From Agrypnia vestita (taxonomy: Eukaryota > Arthropoda > Insecta > Trichoptera > Phryganeidae): a DNA stretch of 64,000 nt. Below the pieces are notes generated by a model. That model saw only the letters and a list, made by a program, of their open reading frames with translations, searched no databases and was not told the DNA's origin. This document shows, piece by piece, positions 45,000 to 56,999 of the stretch (the stretch's first letter is position 1; each line of letters begins with the position of its first letter). The translations under genes and the position numbers were made by a program. The DNA lies in the NCBI GenBank assembly GCA_016648135.1, contig JADDOH010002110.1:62001-126000 (forward strand), read 5' to 3'.

Positions 45000-46130
45000 T
45001 TTCAGGCTCAAAAATACTCATAAAATTGGTTAAACAAATCTTTATACCGACAAAACTCAATATCTGTATGTCTGTTCTCCGTACAAATCTACACCGTTTG
45101 TCCGATTCGACTCAAATTTTGCAAACTTATACTTTAGGACCCGGCGGGTAGCAAAGGCAACATTTACCTCCTCTACTTTTACCCCTTCTCCTCCCCCTGA
45201 TATATTTTCAATGCAAATCTATATCGTTCTACAGATTAGACTCAAATTTTGTATACTTATGCTTTAGGGCTCGGCGGAATACATAGGCCATAATTATCTT
45301 CCAAAAATCTTATCCATCCCAGCCTAGATTAAAAATGGAAACATTCTTTTCATTAGAGTCTTTGCAAAACAATGGAACCTTTGTGTTCCCCCACAAACTT
45401 ATTTTTTACTAAATCCTTAACCCGAGCAACGCCGAATACAAACAGCCAGTAAAATATAAAATCCAGTAATTATTTAGGTGTATAAAATAATACTTTATTC
45501 GGATATATCCATTCTTCACATCTTAAGATGAAAATATAGAATTACGATAATTAATAAAGTTCAATAGAAGTTTGTTCGTTTAATGGTCAAGACATTCGCC
45601 TAGTGATCTAGTGGTCAGTAGGTCGAGCCCATGTTCAAGCATTTAGCATAATTTTCCTTACCTCCAAAAATATATTGAATTGGTCATTTACATCTCATTT
45701 AAAACAATGAAAATAAATCAGTGAGCTTATCAAAGTAATAAAGATTGAGTCACATGACAACATGATGACCTAAAAAAAACATAAATCAATCTTATTTTAA
45801 CTTGTCTAATCACTGGTATACATGAAACTTAACCTTCAACTGTTAAATTTCATTTACCGATAATCGTTACAATCAAATATCAATCACGTAATTACAATAG
45901 TGATGTAACCCATCACTAGTAAGAGGGTGTAGAATTTGATAGAGAACAGACTGAGTTTTTATATATACCAACTCGCAGATATACCATACAATCAGGTTAA
46001 ATAATTCCGTAATCGTCTTGATGCGACCGCGATCTACATGTGACGTTCCGCATCGCGTCCTTTTTTAAATTAGAAAATAAGATAAACTTTAAATATGTCA
46101 AGTTAATTTTAAAATTTCGTACGGCACCGT
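45000..46130. other. No gene seen
   Basis: Two diverged copies of a stretch (about 45070-45190 and 45200-45290, sharing GACTCAAATTTTG.A.ACTTA and TTTAGG) form a loose tandem duplication. A SINE fragment lies at 45580. Confidence 0.45.
45580..45665 (+). mobile_element. SINE head, second family, fragment
   Basis: TTTAATGGTCAAGACATTCG and CAGTAGGTCGAGCCC parallel the 29385 family, then GCATTTAGCATAATTT. Confidence 0.5.
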
Positions 46131-46159
46131 AGTTGTCACCCTGCACCGAAAGGGGTTGG

Positions 46160-46680
46160 TAGGGGTGCCAGCGTGTTGGTGCGGGGAGGCTACCCCCCTC
46201 CCCCGCGTACACAGAGCGCCGGGGCCGTGCCACCAAGCACCGGCCTTGTTCAGTTCCGACCGCGATCGATGAAGCAGCTTGTGCTGCCCGGGCTCCTGCC
46301 TGCGGCAGCTCCTCCGCCGCCACATGTGTTTAAGAACGCGGGTCGGCGCCATCAGCGTCGCTTGAGGAGAAGGCGGTCTGCAGCGCCTCGGACCACCCAG
46401 GCGATGGCCGCTTCACCACGGCGGGCTCCCGAGGAAGGCCTGACGCCTTCCTGCAGCTCGGCCCCAGCGGCGACCGGGGGACCGACGCCACGTGCTTCCG
46501 CGGTTGGCCATGACCTGGATCACGTGCGCTCCCCGCGAGTTTCCTAGATTCCGGCCAGATCCCGCGACCAGACGCTCCAAGCCTAGACCACGTGGGATCC
46601 CCGCGCGCGTTCTTGCCACCCGCGGCATCCAGACTGCGGCAACGAGAGCCCACGGATAGTGAACGAAGTGTTTTTTTGAT
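46160..46680 (+). repeat. GC-rich dispersed repeat, copy 1
   Basis: Strikingly GC-rich against the AT-rich surroundings. Its right half matches 57960-58140: GACCAGACGC, ACCTGGATCACGTGCGCTCC, GCGGCATCCA, CACGGATA, then GTGTTTTTTTG. Open frames in both strands (up to 124 codons) follow from base composition. Confidence 0.6.
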
Positions 46681-47739
46681 TGAAAATGCGAAAGGACACG
46701 ACGAACTTATGTGGGGGTCGGACTGGTTATGTTAGGCTAAGATTAGTTATAAAGTTAGTAAAAGTGTTTTAGAACCTAAGGTTTGACTGTTTTTTTTTGT
46801 TTTGCAGTAAATGTATATAATCGTCATCGTGTTTTGAAACTCCCGCTACTTTCTTTGACATTCCATTGATAAGGTCGCTGCGCACATTGCGTCGTATAAT
46901 CTGCGCCTCACGCAGATTATTCGAGCCTTAACCTCCCTATCAGTCTGGAAAATAAATATTTTATCATTGTCTGGTTTCTGGACATTGAATTTTTAAAGAT
47001 TTTTATCCCACCCAGTTCCAAGCTTGGTAGGGTCCATTAATTTTATGAAAGCCACTTGCATTAGTGTAAATGTTTCCCTCTGTAATGCGTAAATTGTGTT
47101 GTTATTTTATTTTTTTAATGCTACTCCATTGGCCATTTTATATGGTGTATTTTATATACATATCACACTGGCGGTAACGCGGAGCGGTCGTTTCTTTGTT
47201 TAATATTTTTATTTAAATATTAAATACTATACGGTGACTGCAAGATCACGATACGGTGATTACAGACTTTAATCAATCTAATATAAATTAAGATGAGGAT
47301 TCGGAGTCTGATACAGACGACAATAATTAATTATATGAATTTGAAACCACTTAACCACAATTATTTTTTCATTTATTTATTTATGCAGTAATACAAATAA
47401 TGTTTTTTATAATAAATTAAATTTGCATTTTAAAGACATTATACTCCCCATAGTATGAGCCAATAGCTTGAGCTTATGGAAGTACGTACAAACCAAAATA
47501 AAGTACAAAAGCAGAAACCATTTAAAAGTAGTAATTTTTATTATACTCGTACAAAAACCATTTGAGACCTGTTGGCAATGTTACAATACATCGTAGAGCA
47601 AAATCGAGGATTTGACGTCTTTCTTAAACTGTTCGTACTTTGGAAAGTTTCTTTCTTAAAATTTGTTTTGTTACTACAATATATTGTACCCTAAAGAGTT
47701 AAGGTTGTTGTTACGGTCGTTAGACATATTTAACTATAA

Positions 47740-48345
47740 CTGGTTGCCCGCACAGTATCACCTAAAATTCACAAAAATGGCTGCCCGTCAAGACCTTTCA
47801 TTTCACAAATAAATTCACCTACGTATGGCCCATTGCAACATCATGCGCGTGTTATGCAACCCCAATATAACCGTACAGACTCCTTTATCAAGAATTCTGA
47901 CCATTTCGTCACCATCCTAAAAAATATGAAAATAAGGAAGGACGATATTCTTGTGAGTTTTGATGTGGAATCTTTATACACAAATGTACCAGTCAACGAG
48001 AGCTTAGATATCACTCACCGATTCTTAATAAAAACAACATCTCTGAGCCATATATCGAGCCTCTACAACACTGCCTGCAAATTATTTCCTGTGGAGAGGT
48101 GACTACTATATTCAAAAAGAAGGAGTAGCAATGGGATCACCAATAGCTCCAGTAGTCGCCAACTTATTCATGGAACACTTTGAAGAAAAAGCACTAATAA
48201 CTAAAAATACAAAAGTATTAATGGAAATATCCATATGCTCTCGAGTATTTTGTACAGTTTTCATTTCGTCGAATAAAATAAAAGAAGAATTACGCAGCTC
48301 GGCCCTCACCTCCCTTCCCTCATGTAGCCCAGCATAGCATTCTGC
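47740..48345 (+). pseudogene. Penelope-like reverse transcriptase fragment
   Basis: SPKIHKNGCPSRPFISQINS, then ILVSFDVESLYTNVPVNES (catalytic Asp region) and, after a frameshift near 48100, MGSPIAPVVANLFMEHFEEK. These are fingers and palm motifs of Penelope-like reverse transcriptases. The YxDD block is missing. Confidence 0.85.
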
Positions 48346-48740
48346 CTAATTCTACGGATGCTCTCTCACTATACGATACAATTCATACGACCCACTAATG
48401 TAATATAGTTATGATTTTCTATTAGGGTCACTAACGACGTGTTGGAATTTTTTTTTATAAAAATAAAAATATGAAATGCGGGCCGGACTAAAATATGTCG
48501 CGGGCCACCGGTTTCCGATACCTGCTCTTGTTGATAGTTTGTGAATCACTGTAGTATTCTGGGTATTCTCTTCCTCTTAAAACAGTGACCTTGGCAAATA
48601 CTCGCCGAGCGTTTAAAAAATGTAGCGTAGCGCAGCTTTTTCTTTCAGCGTTGTTTTACGTATGACAGTAGTAATAATTATTAATTTAATAAACATCTGA
48701 ATGAATGCTTTTTCACAAAAATATATGTCATTTTCGCTCG

Positions 48741-49035
48741 GTCGCAGCCAATGATATAATAAACTGAATAAGGTAATTGCCTTACTTGCATTCCTTTATT
48801 ATCGAACGGACCTTCTTTGTGATTGGACGCGACGGCACGCCGAAAAAAAAGAGTCCCGGGGGAAAAAGGAACAGAGTATCGTACACTATTGTAAGAATGA
48901 ATATGTTATTTTAGTCACCGTGACTTCAAATTACCAGATTTTTCTGCATTTGCTACAGGAAATCAGGATAGTATGGGAATAACGTGTCTATTAATAATAC
49001 GTCAATGGTCGCAGTTTATTATATCATTTGTCGCA
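48741..49035 (+). mobile_element. MITE M40, copy 2
   Basis: Terminal inverted repeats around AATGATATAATAAACTG (left) and CAGTTTATTATATCATT (right). Superfamily not determined. Confidence 0.65.
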
Positions 49036-49047
49036 GCGATTTTATTA

Positions 49048-49823
49048 AGCCATGTATTCACTAGGGGACAAATCGCGAAACATTCCGCGTGGCATGTCGC
49101 ATCAACATCTAGGCTCATGTTTCGGGGACAATGACGCGGTCATTCGACGTGTACACACCGGGACTCACATATCACTTGTCGCGGAAATGTCACCCGATGA
49201 GGTTATGATGACAGCTGCGCGTCTATTTACACTTGTCGCCCGATGAGGTTATGATGACAGCTGCGTATCTATTTATTTTAACGAGTTTATCGAAACGTAA
49301 GAGGAGAAAAAGGAGGTGGGTGCGAAATTATTTACTGCAAAGAAAAAGAAGGATGGATATTCTACGCGATCTTCGAATATCTGACGAAACTTTTGTCAAT
49401 TTCACTCGAATGACAACAACTGGTTTTCATAATTTATTATAAATAATCGGGCCTTCCATAGCCAAGCAAGACAATATTAAGGAACGCTGTCGGCCCTCAC
49501 ATCATTTTATTTTTATATTCACGGTTTGAAGTGTCCCACAAATTTGTACGGCGATGAGTTGGAGAACAATAATTTCGTTTCCCCACATTAATGTCAGTTG
49601 AAGATACAGCGCATGCGCATTCACTTAACATACCACGCGTAGCCCAATGTCCCCGTGAGCTCGCTCGAGCACCGTGCGCATGGCAACGTTTCCGCGGCAC
49701 GTAGAGATGCCCCGCTATGTTGTGTGCGATGTCGCGGAACAGTGCGCGACGTTGCAACGTCACTTAGACTCTATGCCGCGCGTGATGTTGAGAAATAATT
49801 TGTCCCCTAGTGAATACATGGCT
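49048..49823 (+). mobile_element. PIF/Harbinger element, deletion derivative
   Basis: AGCCATGTATTCACTAGGGG at the left and its inverse at the right (26 bp), with target duplication TTA at 49045-49047 and 49824-49826. Length 776 bp. Contains part of a transposase-like ORF and a tandem repeat of GATGAGGTTATGATGACAGC. Confidence 0.9.
49233..49442 (+). pseudogene. Harbinger transposase N-terminal fragment
   Basis: RKRRWVRNYLLQRKRRMDIL, then LRISDETFVNFTRMTTTGFH, typical of the start of PIF/Harbinger nucleases (WVRPWL... and F..F.RM motifs). Ends at a stop at 49440. The catalytic part is absent. Confidence 0.7.
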
Positions 49824-50090
49824 TTACGTGTAAAACATGAATAAACTATTTAAAGAATTATAATATTACCCCCTCCCCTTCCACCGGCCATAATTCAACT
49901 CTTCATTAGGTATTCACCTTCTCCCTAGTTATATACCTACTACTACCTAATATAAAAATAATTATTTAATAAAAAGCTTATGTGAGTAGGTAAATACAGT
50001 AATCTCGAATCTAAGAGTTTTTCCCAAAAATAAACATCAAACATTTTGATATTTCGTTTTGTCAAATGAAAAAATTATTACTTTATGCTG

Positions 50091-50372
50091 TAGGGATGGG
50101 TAAAAAATATTGATATATCGTTTTTTTTTTCATTTTTTTTTTGACGACCTTTGTTTGGTTACCTTTTTCATTTTTTTTCTGGCGACTTTTTTTGGTTACC
50201 TTATTTTGTTTTGGTCATCGATTTTTTTCCGGCGATTTTTTTTGGTTGCCAAAAGTTTATTCCCCTTACATTTTTGAAAAAATATTATCGATATATTTTC
50301 TCAATGTATATCGATTATTTTCGATACTTTTTTAAAATATCGATATTTTTTTCTTTCATTTACCCATCCCTA
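50091..50372. mobile_element. hAT MITE
   Basis: TAGGGATGGGTAAA and TTTACCCATCCCTA ends, with 8-bp duplication TTATGCTG at 50083-50090 and 50373-50380. Interior has three to four loose copies of GGCGATTTTTTTTGGTTGCC and AT-rich GATAT runs. Confidence 0.92.
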
Positions 50373-50784
50373 TTATGCTGTTGTAGGGTGACCATACTTT
50401 AGTTTAATAAACATGTAGGTACCTTGACAATGTTCGTGAGTAAAAAAAATCGCAGAATAATTGCCGAAGTAGGTAGGTATTCCATACTCCAAGAGTACTT
50501 TTTTATACTACGCAAGTGTAAAGGGCAAACTCGAGAAATAGACATAAAAGGAATGGGATTTTAAAAGGGCTACAGTTGATCAACTCAGTGCTGATTGTTT
50601 TATTATCCCTATGTGTGGTGGTGTGTGTTTTATTATCCCTATTTCTCCCCGAAATGGATGACAAATGTAACTTATGTTTGAAACAAAGTTTTTTTTGTTG
50701 TTGATGATTGTTTGATCATTGTTAATGGTAATAGTTAAGCAAAAAGCAAAGATTTTTACGAAAACATATTGCTTGATTGGTGAT

Positions 50785-51075
50785 GCCTCAATACCTGTCC
50801 AACCCTACGTCAATTCGGCAATCGCAGGTTGTTTAAATTAACATAATCAAACCGCCGCATCAGTAAACATTCACGAACAAAGAAAGTCGCTCCAGGGAGA
50901 CAGAACGACAACAGGACGTTTTCAGTCGAGTGTCTACCAAGGCAGACCTGCGTCAATAGCTTCTTTTTTCTCATATACTTATAACATGTACATCTTTAGT
51001 TGCTCCCGAAGCTTAACTCCGGTTGAGGAATAAACATCAACAATACAACCAATCGCTCTTTCATTTCACAATATT
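50785..51075 (+). mobile_element. Possible solo LTR
   Basis: Interrupts a TGATCAAACAACC-family MITE. It has GAGGAATAAACATC near its end, as LTR polyadenylation regions do, and CAGACCTGCGTC. Borders not fixed. Confidence 0.3.
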
Positions 51076-51149
51076 CCGATCAAACAACCGGCCTTTAATT
51101 TCGTGCTGAATGTTAACTGCATATGCGGTTTTCACTTGATTTCTCAAAG

Positions 51150-51375
51150 GGGATTACCACTGGCCGCAAAACAGCCACCGTAGCCTATTACAAGCCCTAA
51201 CAGTGAGCAGACACTAACGGCCGCTACACATTTAGGCCTAGCTGCTGCCACGTAAGTCTACCACTAGCATCAAGCAGTCACCAGCGCCCGCGTAGCAGTC
51301 ACTCTTGACCACAAAGCGTCCGTCATAGCCGCCCTGTTGTGCCTAACAGCAGGCAATTGGCGACAGCCAAATTAA
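51150..51375. repeat. GC-richer degenerate minisatellite, copy 2
   Basis: Reverse complement has GCGGCCGTTAGTGTCTGCTC, similar in pattern to 26945-27175. Confidence 0.4.
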
Positions 51376-51962
51376 CTTTAACTGCTAGTATTTAATATGT
51401 ATTACCTTCATTCTCTTCATCTGCTTCACATGTATAATTTTGTATGTACCTAATACATATTTATCTTATCAGAGTCTAAAACAATGGTAACTACACATTG
51501 TATGATATGCTCTGGAAGCAAATGAAGATCAATACAGTAAGTGAAATAAGGAAGAAAAAACTGAATACGCACAGTACTCGGATGGACTATGCTAGAAGAC
51601 ATAACAGGGTAATTTCATATATTTTTTTTTTACAGAATTTTAATAGAAACTTTGGTTTAGAAAATACGTTTATGAATAAGATTTTTAGAGATAATATGTA
51701 TATTAACATTAATAAACGATTTTAAACTCCAGCCAAAATGCTTATTTACGCAAGTGACGTTACGCCTCACTATTTATGTCAATCTGACGTTTAACACGTA
51801 ACAGCACATTTGCATATTTAGATGTTCATTAATTTTTTTACAAAATAAGCCGGCATTTTTGTATAGTGCGTCCATAATATCAGGGAAAAGTTTTGTAGAT
51901 ATTGTGTGCTACCCAAATGTAAAAATTCATTCCTGAAAACTGAAAAATGAATCCAACATTAA

Positions 51963-52676
51963 GGGGGAATACCTACCTACAAAGCGCAAAAAGAGCAATT
52001 TTTGTGAATTTTTTAAAGAAAAACTATATAAATTATGGTATTTGTATCATTTCTACATGAAAGTACATACTTTTAAAAATATGTAAATAAAATTTTATAA
52101 AAAAATATTCAATATTGGCGGAAAATTCTTGGGTTTTATCGACTGCCGAAAAAAGGTCCTCCGCGGTAACCACTCCCATTTCATCTGTAATCAGCAGAAT
52201 AAAAACAAAACAAAAAGATTATAAAAATTGGTACTATAATTTAGTCTTTGTCGTAGGGGTTTTTGAAAATATAGATTTTTGACAAAATGGAGGGCGTTTG
52301 AACATAAATAGCATTTTCTTAGGGAAAAATGAGGGTTATTATGCTGATAAAAAAAAAAAGTCACTTAAAAAAAATCCTACGATAAAGACTAGATAATTAT
52401 GTATAGAATAACCACTAGAAGTTTCAATTTGATCGTTTTAGTGGTTGCTGAGATATTTTGGTCACCGATTTTCAAAACATGGTTTCTAGTGAAACGTGTT
52501 TGAAAATTGAGCAATATATGAAAATAAACAAAGAGATGCTACTATTATCAGCTATAATTTATTTTTTTGAATTTTAGCTTCAAATTTTCACCATACATTC
52601 TTAAGACCTCAAGCTTTAAGAAAATGCAAAATTTAAAAAATATATTTTTCCAAAATGTCTAGGTAGGTATTCCCCC
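51963..52676. mobile_element. TTAA-flanked MITE (piggyBac-type)
   Basis: GGGGGAATACCTACCTA and TAGGTAGGTATTCCCCC ends, flanked by TTAA on both sides (51959-51962, 52677-52680). 714 bp, AT-rich, no transposase. Confidence 0.8.
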
Positions 52677-53209
52677 TTAAGGCATTAATTTTCGGTAAGT
52701 TATCGGATTTTCCTTGTGAAAATACATCCTCCATTATTTTAAATGTGTTTGTTTTATTAAAATAGGTCACAAACACCACAAAATCTAAATAAACACCAAG
52801 AAAACACCAGTAAAAACAAAGCGATAATGAACAGTGACCATAGAAAATAAAGAAATTATAGTGACAAACACCACAGAATATATGCTTTATCTATAATTCC
52901 TGCAAAGTGTTGTCATATTGCGTTTGAATGGAATCGTATTTTTAAGATTTTTATTACAAAAATTATGAATGAAAACATTATCCCACACTATCCATACTGA
53001 GTTACAAAATATAAGTTATTTACTGGATCTATTTTATAATCTCAAAGATATCTGTAAAATGTGAAATAACCCTATTAAATTATGTTTGTAATTGAGATCA
53101 ATACACTTTTACTAATTTTATTTATTCTAATATTATTATATCATTATAATGTACAAAATACAGATAGTTTACATACATTAGATTTACAGAATGAAATACA
53201 GAACTCCCA

Positions 53210-53325
53210 GGGTTGGTTGTTTAATCAAAAGTAAAAAATAAGAAAAAGCATTGGTTGAAGAACACAAATATCTAGTCTTTTGTCTAATTTTTACCTTGAC
53301 TACTGATCAAACAACCAGCCCTTAA
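53210..53325. mobile_element. Foldback MITE, TGATCAAACAACC family
   Basis: Left end GGGTTGGTTGTTTAATCAAA, right end ACTGATCAAACAACCAGCCC. Confidence 0.65.
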
Positions 53326-53527
53326 TGTATGATGATTACATATTCTTCATCAGTGAACTATTTTTCAATATTGGTTGGTACTGAATAGTAAATTAATGAA
53401 ACATCGAATCATGAATAAGAGGCTATGGTGCTGTAAGGCGTACCTGGTTAATACTATTAATCCAGCCTGTAATCCCCTCACTCTAAGTGAAGTTGCATAA
53501 ATCAAAAACAAAAGGATTAATTTTACT

Positions 53528-53697
53528 TACTTATTTACGCTTCAACAAGTCAAGAGGCCCAATTACAGAAACGAAATACAACACAAAACACCCAAGCTTG
53601 AGTAAATCACATGGATTAATTGTGACCCCACCGGGAATCGAACCCGGAACCCTCGGTGTGAGAGGCCAGTGTCATACCCACTGGGCTACGAGGGCCA
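53528..53697 (-). mobile_element. tRNA-headed SINE, third family
   Basis: On the minus strand: CGTAGCCCAGTGGGTATGAC (A box) and GGGTTCGATTCCC (perfect B box), then GGTGGGGTCACAATTAATCC. Body matches 34262 and 62440. Confidence 0.75.
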
Positions 53698-53823
53698 CGG
53701 GCAAGGGCCTAATTCTAATTAATCCTTTTGTTATATTAAACGAAAAATAAGTAAATAGAAGACAAGCTTTTCAAAGCATAAAAAATGATGCATATATTTT
53801 TAGTTACGGAACGATGTTTAAAC

Positions 53824-54290
53824 CAGGGTTCAAAAAAATCCGATTTTTATACTAAAAAATCAAAAAATTAGATTTTTTGATGTATTTCCGATATATATCA
53901 AAAATTGGATATATATCCAAACTTTTTTTTTTCTTTATTGCACACATCGATTGATATAAACTCGAAATAGTCAGGAAACTTACTTATTATTTATTAAATA
54001 AATGAATTGTTTACTGAAAAAAGCTAATATATGCAATTATTATATACTATAAGTTATATAAATTGCTCTTTCTAATGTAATGTTGTGGGTGTTTGTTTCT
54101 TTGTTTCAAATAAAAAACGGGTTACATGAAACAAATTAAACTAAAAACCAACAGTAGCCCTTTTAAAAAAAATACAACTAGCGCCATCTATTAAAGTTAT
54201 TTTGGATCTATATCAAAAATAAAAAACTCATGCCATAAATATTGTGATATATATCGTAATATATATCATGATATATATCCTCGAACCCTG
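53824..54290. mobile_element. hAT MITE with palindromic target site
   Basis: CAGGGTTC and GAACCCTG ends, 8-bp duplication GTTTAAAC at 53816-53823 and 54291-54298. Interior is rich in GATATATATC. 467 bp. Confidence 0.88.
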
Positions 54291-54619
54291 GTTTAAACAG
54301 TGCTTTCGAAAGCTGCACAAATTTTTGGGATTTTTTTCATTTTCGGGTCAGCAGCAAATAAAATTTGCTTTATGCGCCGATGCGATTGAATGCTTCATTA
54401 TAATATCTTCTTATTTTAGTTCACACTCTTTATTAACACTGTTCTTCTATTTGAAAGAGTTCATTCTTGCAAAGTTGTTCCATACAATAGGGCAAATGAT
54501 AACTGTCGTAACTAATTATTCAGCCATTGATTTTTAGCACAAAGCGAATTAAACAAGGTTTCCCGTACCATGGTGTTGCAATAGGCGGTGAAAACCGAAT
54601 AAAATAAAACTGATACGCA

Positions 54620-56290
54620 TTACAAGAATCTTCTCAGTTTCCGAAGCTTATTGTTTCTTCTCATCCCTAATGTGCGCACTTTGATCCAATACTCTCTAGT
54701 TGTCGGGTCTAATTCATCCAGTGTCGGTGGTTTTCCAGTTCGCAGAGTCCACAACCAGTCTGGGTACTCGCTGTCAGGTTTCAGCTGAAAAAAGTGTTTT
54801 TATTAATTGATACAGCATACTTTGTGATGCAACATGATTATTCTAACTTACACTAACTAAACATTGTATTAAATGCAAAATTTTATCATTACTACACTTT
54901 GGAGAGGAGTCTCTCTCTTCATCAGGCCTAACTAGTAGCTTATTATGTAATAATTAGTGGGACCGCCGCTTGCAAAACTATAATACCTAGTGACAAAATA
55001 ACTGTTTAATATTACAAAGTTAATTTTTTAATTAGCCAAAAACTTTGTATAAACCATTTGGATTAAATTTAGGTCTATTGGTTTCGATACCCCTGTATCT
55101 TCGTCAGGACGCTCAATATTTATCCTTTACTTATTTTGGTAAGCACGTTAATTTTTGAACGGGAGCGTGGCTACAGTTGTGGTGGGGGTGCGGGAAATTG
55201 AGAAGTAGACACTGGAATGGGGAGTATATAAAATAATTGGTAATTGTTATAATTTAACTTGCCTTATATTGACTTTAGTGGTCAAGTATTTCTTGACTTC
55301 CAATATTTATAAATTATCCTCTAGTATTTATATGAAGAATCACAATACCATTTTCTTTTTCAAATGAGTAGCCTATCTCCAAAAGTTGGTTCTCGAATTC
55401 TGAGAAGTTATTATTATTGAGACATCTTGAATGTGAAATTAAATTACGTGCCGTTTTACCTATATACCTAATTCATACGTGTCTGTCCTGACGACGATAC
55501 AGTGGTATTGAAACTAGTAGACATAAAGTTAATTCAAGTGGTATATGCAAAGTTTTTTTAGTTAATTAATGGACAAACAATGGAGGGGTTCAGCTTTGAA
55601 AACAAAATGTATGATGAAAAGTCAAAACTTAAAATGTAATTACTTTTTTAATCTTTGCGACCCAATCAATTGATTTAATTTTTGAAATCAGGGCACTCAG
55701 CTACACCGAAGATACTTGCTCTTGAAAAAATCTGAGTTAGACCACATTCTACAAATATGCCCATTACAACCTTTCAAAGAACACGGAAGAAGACGCGTGG
55801 TAAAGGCGGACTTCTTCAACAACCCTCTCTGAATTGGTGACCACAAATTCCTTTCCAAAATTTATTTATTTACCATTGTTAGTAAATTATTAACATGATC
55901 ATGCATCTAACTAGTTACCCTGTTAAAATGATGCAGAATGATAAACGCATAAGATACCTTAATATCCTCTCCCGTGGAATATATATTGCTGCCACAGACG
56001 TAGGATACTAATTTAGCGGTGTCAGTCTCAACGGGGATGACAACTTTCTCCACCACAGCGCCGGCCTTCCCGCCTTTCTTCTTTCCCTTCCCCAAGGACA
56101 TCAGAGCTACGAAAGAAAAATATATATTGTACGAATCCAGCGATAAAAATTTGTAATCATATATAAATACGTTACGAGACATACCTGAACCTCCACCGCC
56201 CGTTGCGGATTTGACGGCATAGTGACGTGCGCACGTATAACTTGAAAAAAATCCAGATTTCACTACTGAAAAGATTAAAGCGGCCATCAT
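54620..56290 (-). CDS. mRpL54: Mitochondrial ribosomal protein L54 (mL54)
   Basis: A component of the large subunit of the mitochondrial ribosome. Three exons: 56290-56185, 56106-55958 and 54784-54620, the last ending in TAA. Introns are 78 bp and about 1.17 kb, both GT-AG, and phases agree. The product is about 139 residues, close to the human protein. The N-terminus (MMAALIFSVVKSGFFSS) is a basic, hydrophobic mitochondrial presequence. A Gly/Lys-rich stretch follows, then VSYVCGSNIYSTGEDIK, YPDWLW, DELDPTTREYW and a basic C-terminus with RRNNKLRKLRR, all in the order known for the family. A second Met directly follows the first, so either may start. Intron 2 contains a Penelope-like remnant. 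Confidence 0.93.
55030..55560 (-). mobile_element. Penelope-like remnant in mRpL54 intron 2
   Basis: Two inverted arms of about 85 bp lie at 55030-55115 and 55475-55560, each with the phrase GATACxxxTGTATCxTCGTC beside GTTTC. Between them the minus strand reads YIGKTARNLIS and then LLEIGYSF, resembling the GIY-YIG endonuclease tail of Penelope elements. Stops occur, so it is dead. The family call rests on short motifs. Confidence 0.5.
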
Positions 56291-56477
56291 TTACGATTTA
56301 ATTACGCTTCGTATTTCTACTCTAAATAATACGAAGACTTATGATTCTGACATTACCATAATCAGTATTTTTTAGGTTATTTTTATTATTTTTCTTTTCT
56401 ATGATTATTTCTATGGAATCAATGGGTGTACAGTTGTAAAAGTATTTAAAAAAATTACTATATTTTCCAACCACGTA

Positions 56478-56625
56478 GGTACTGATAGGTATAGTAGCCG
56501 GCAAACATCTTGTCAATTTTCGGCGTAGTGGGGGGAAGTTTGCGCATGTACCATTCCACCAACGAGACCCGAAATTTGTCTTCTGCGCATTCCCCCACTA
56601 CGCCAAAAATTTTCAATGAGTTATT
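56478..56625. mobile_element. Short MITE, GGCGTAGTGGGGG family, copy 1
   Basis: GCCGGCAAACATCTTG and GGCGTAGTGGGGGG, mirrored by CCCCCACTACGCC. About 190 bp upstream of the mRpL54 start. Confidence 0.65.
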
Positions 56626-56999
56626 ATTTAGTTAATTTAAATTACGCTTTCACATCGGTTCCACAACATTGAGAATCGTGTTTAATGAACTTCCGCCCTC
56701 TTGTCTTGTACTGTATATACTCCTCTACTTCTCTCAGCATCCCGCTGATCAAAGGGGTCACCAGAGAAGTGTGCTGCTTTTATGTCTTATGTATCCGGTA
56801 TAATGAATGTGGGGTCTTTGTTTTTCTATCCTTTGACGCGGTCTAATACAGCAAGCTTCTCCAAGGGATCTTACCTTCTCGTGAGATTGACTTAATCGTG
56901 ATTACTTGTGACGGTCCGATTCGCGATTTTCTCGAAATTTTTTTCTTCTCTAAGACCTCGGGCATATGTTTGGCCGCCCGATCTTTTTTTTCTGAGTCG

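Noticed and set aside
46173..46653. Overlapping long open frames on both strands, up to 124 codons
   Set aside because: High GC lowers stop frequency; the same sequence recurs at 57760 without keeping any of the frames.
50141..50402. Phe/Trp-rich ORFs of 64 and 83 codons
   Set aside because: They arise from the T-rich repeats inside the hAT MITE.
26040..53690. tRNA genes, because of good A and B boxes
   Set aside because: The anticodon arm and acceptor stems do not close, and each head is followed by a shared body, so these are SINEs.
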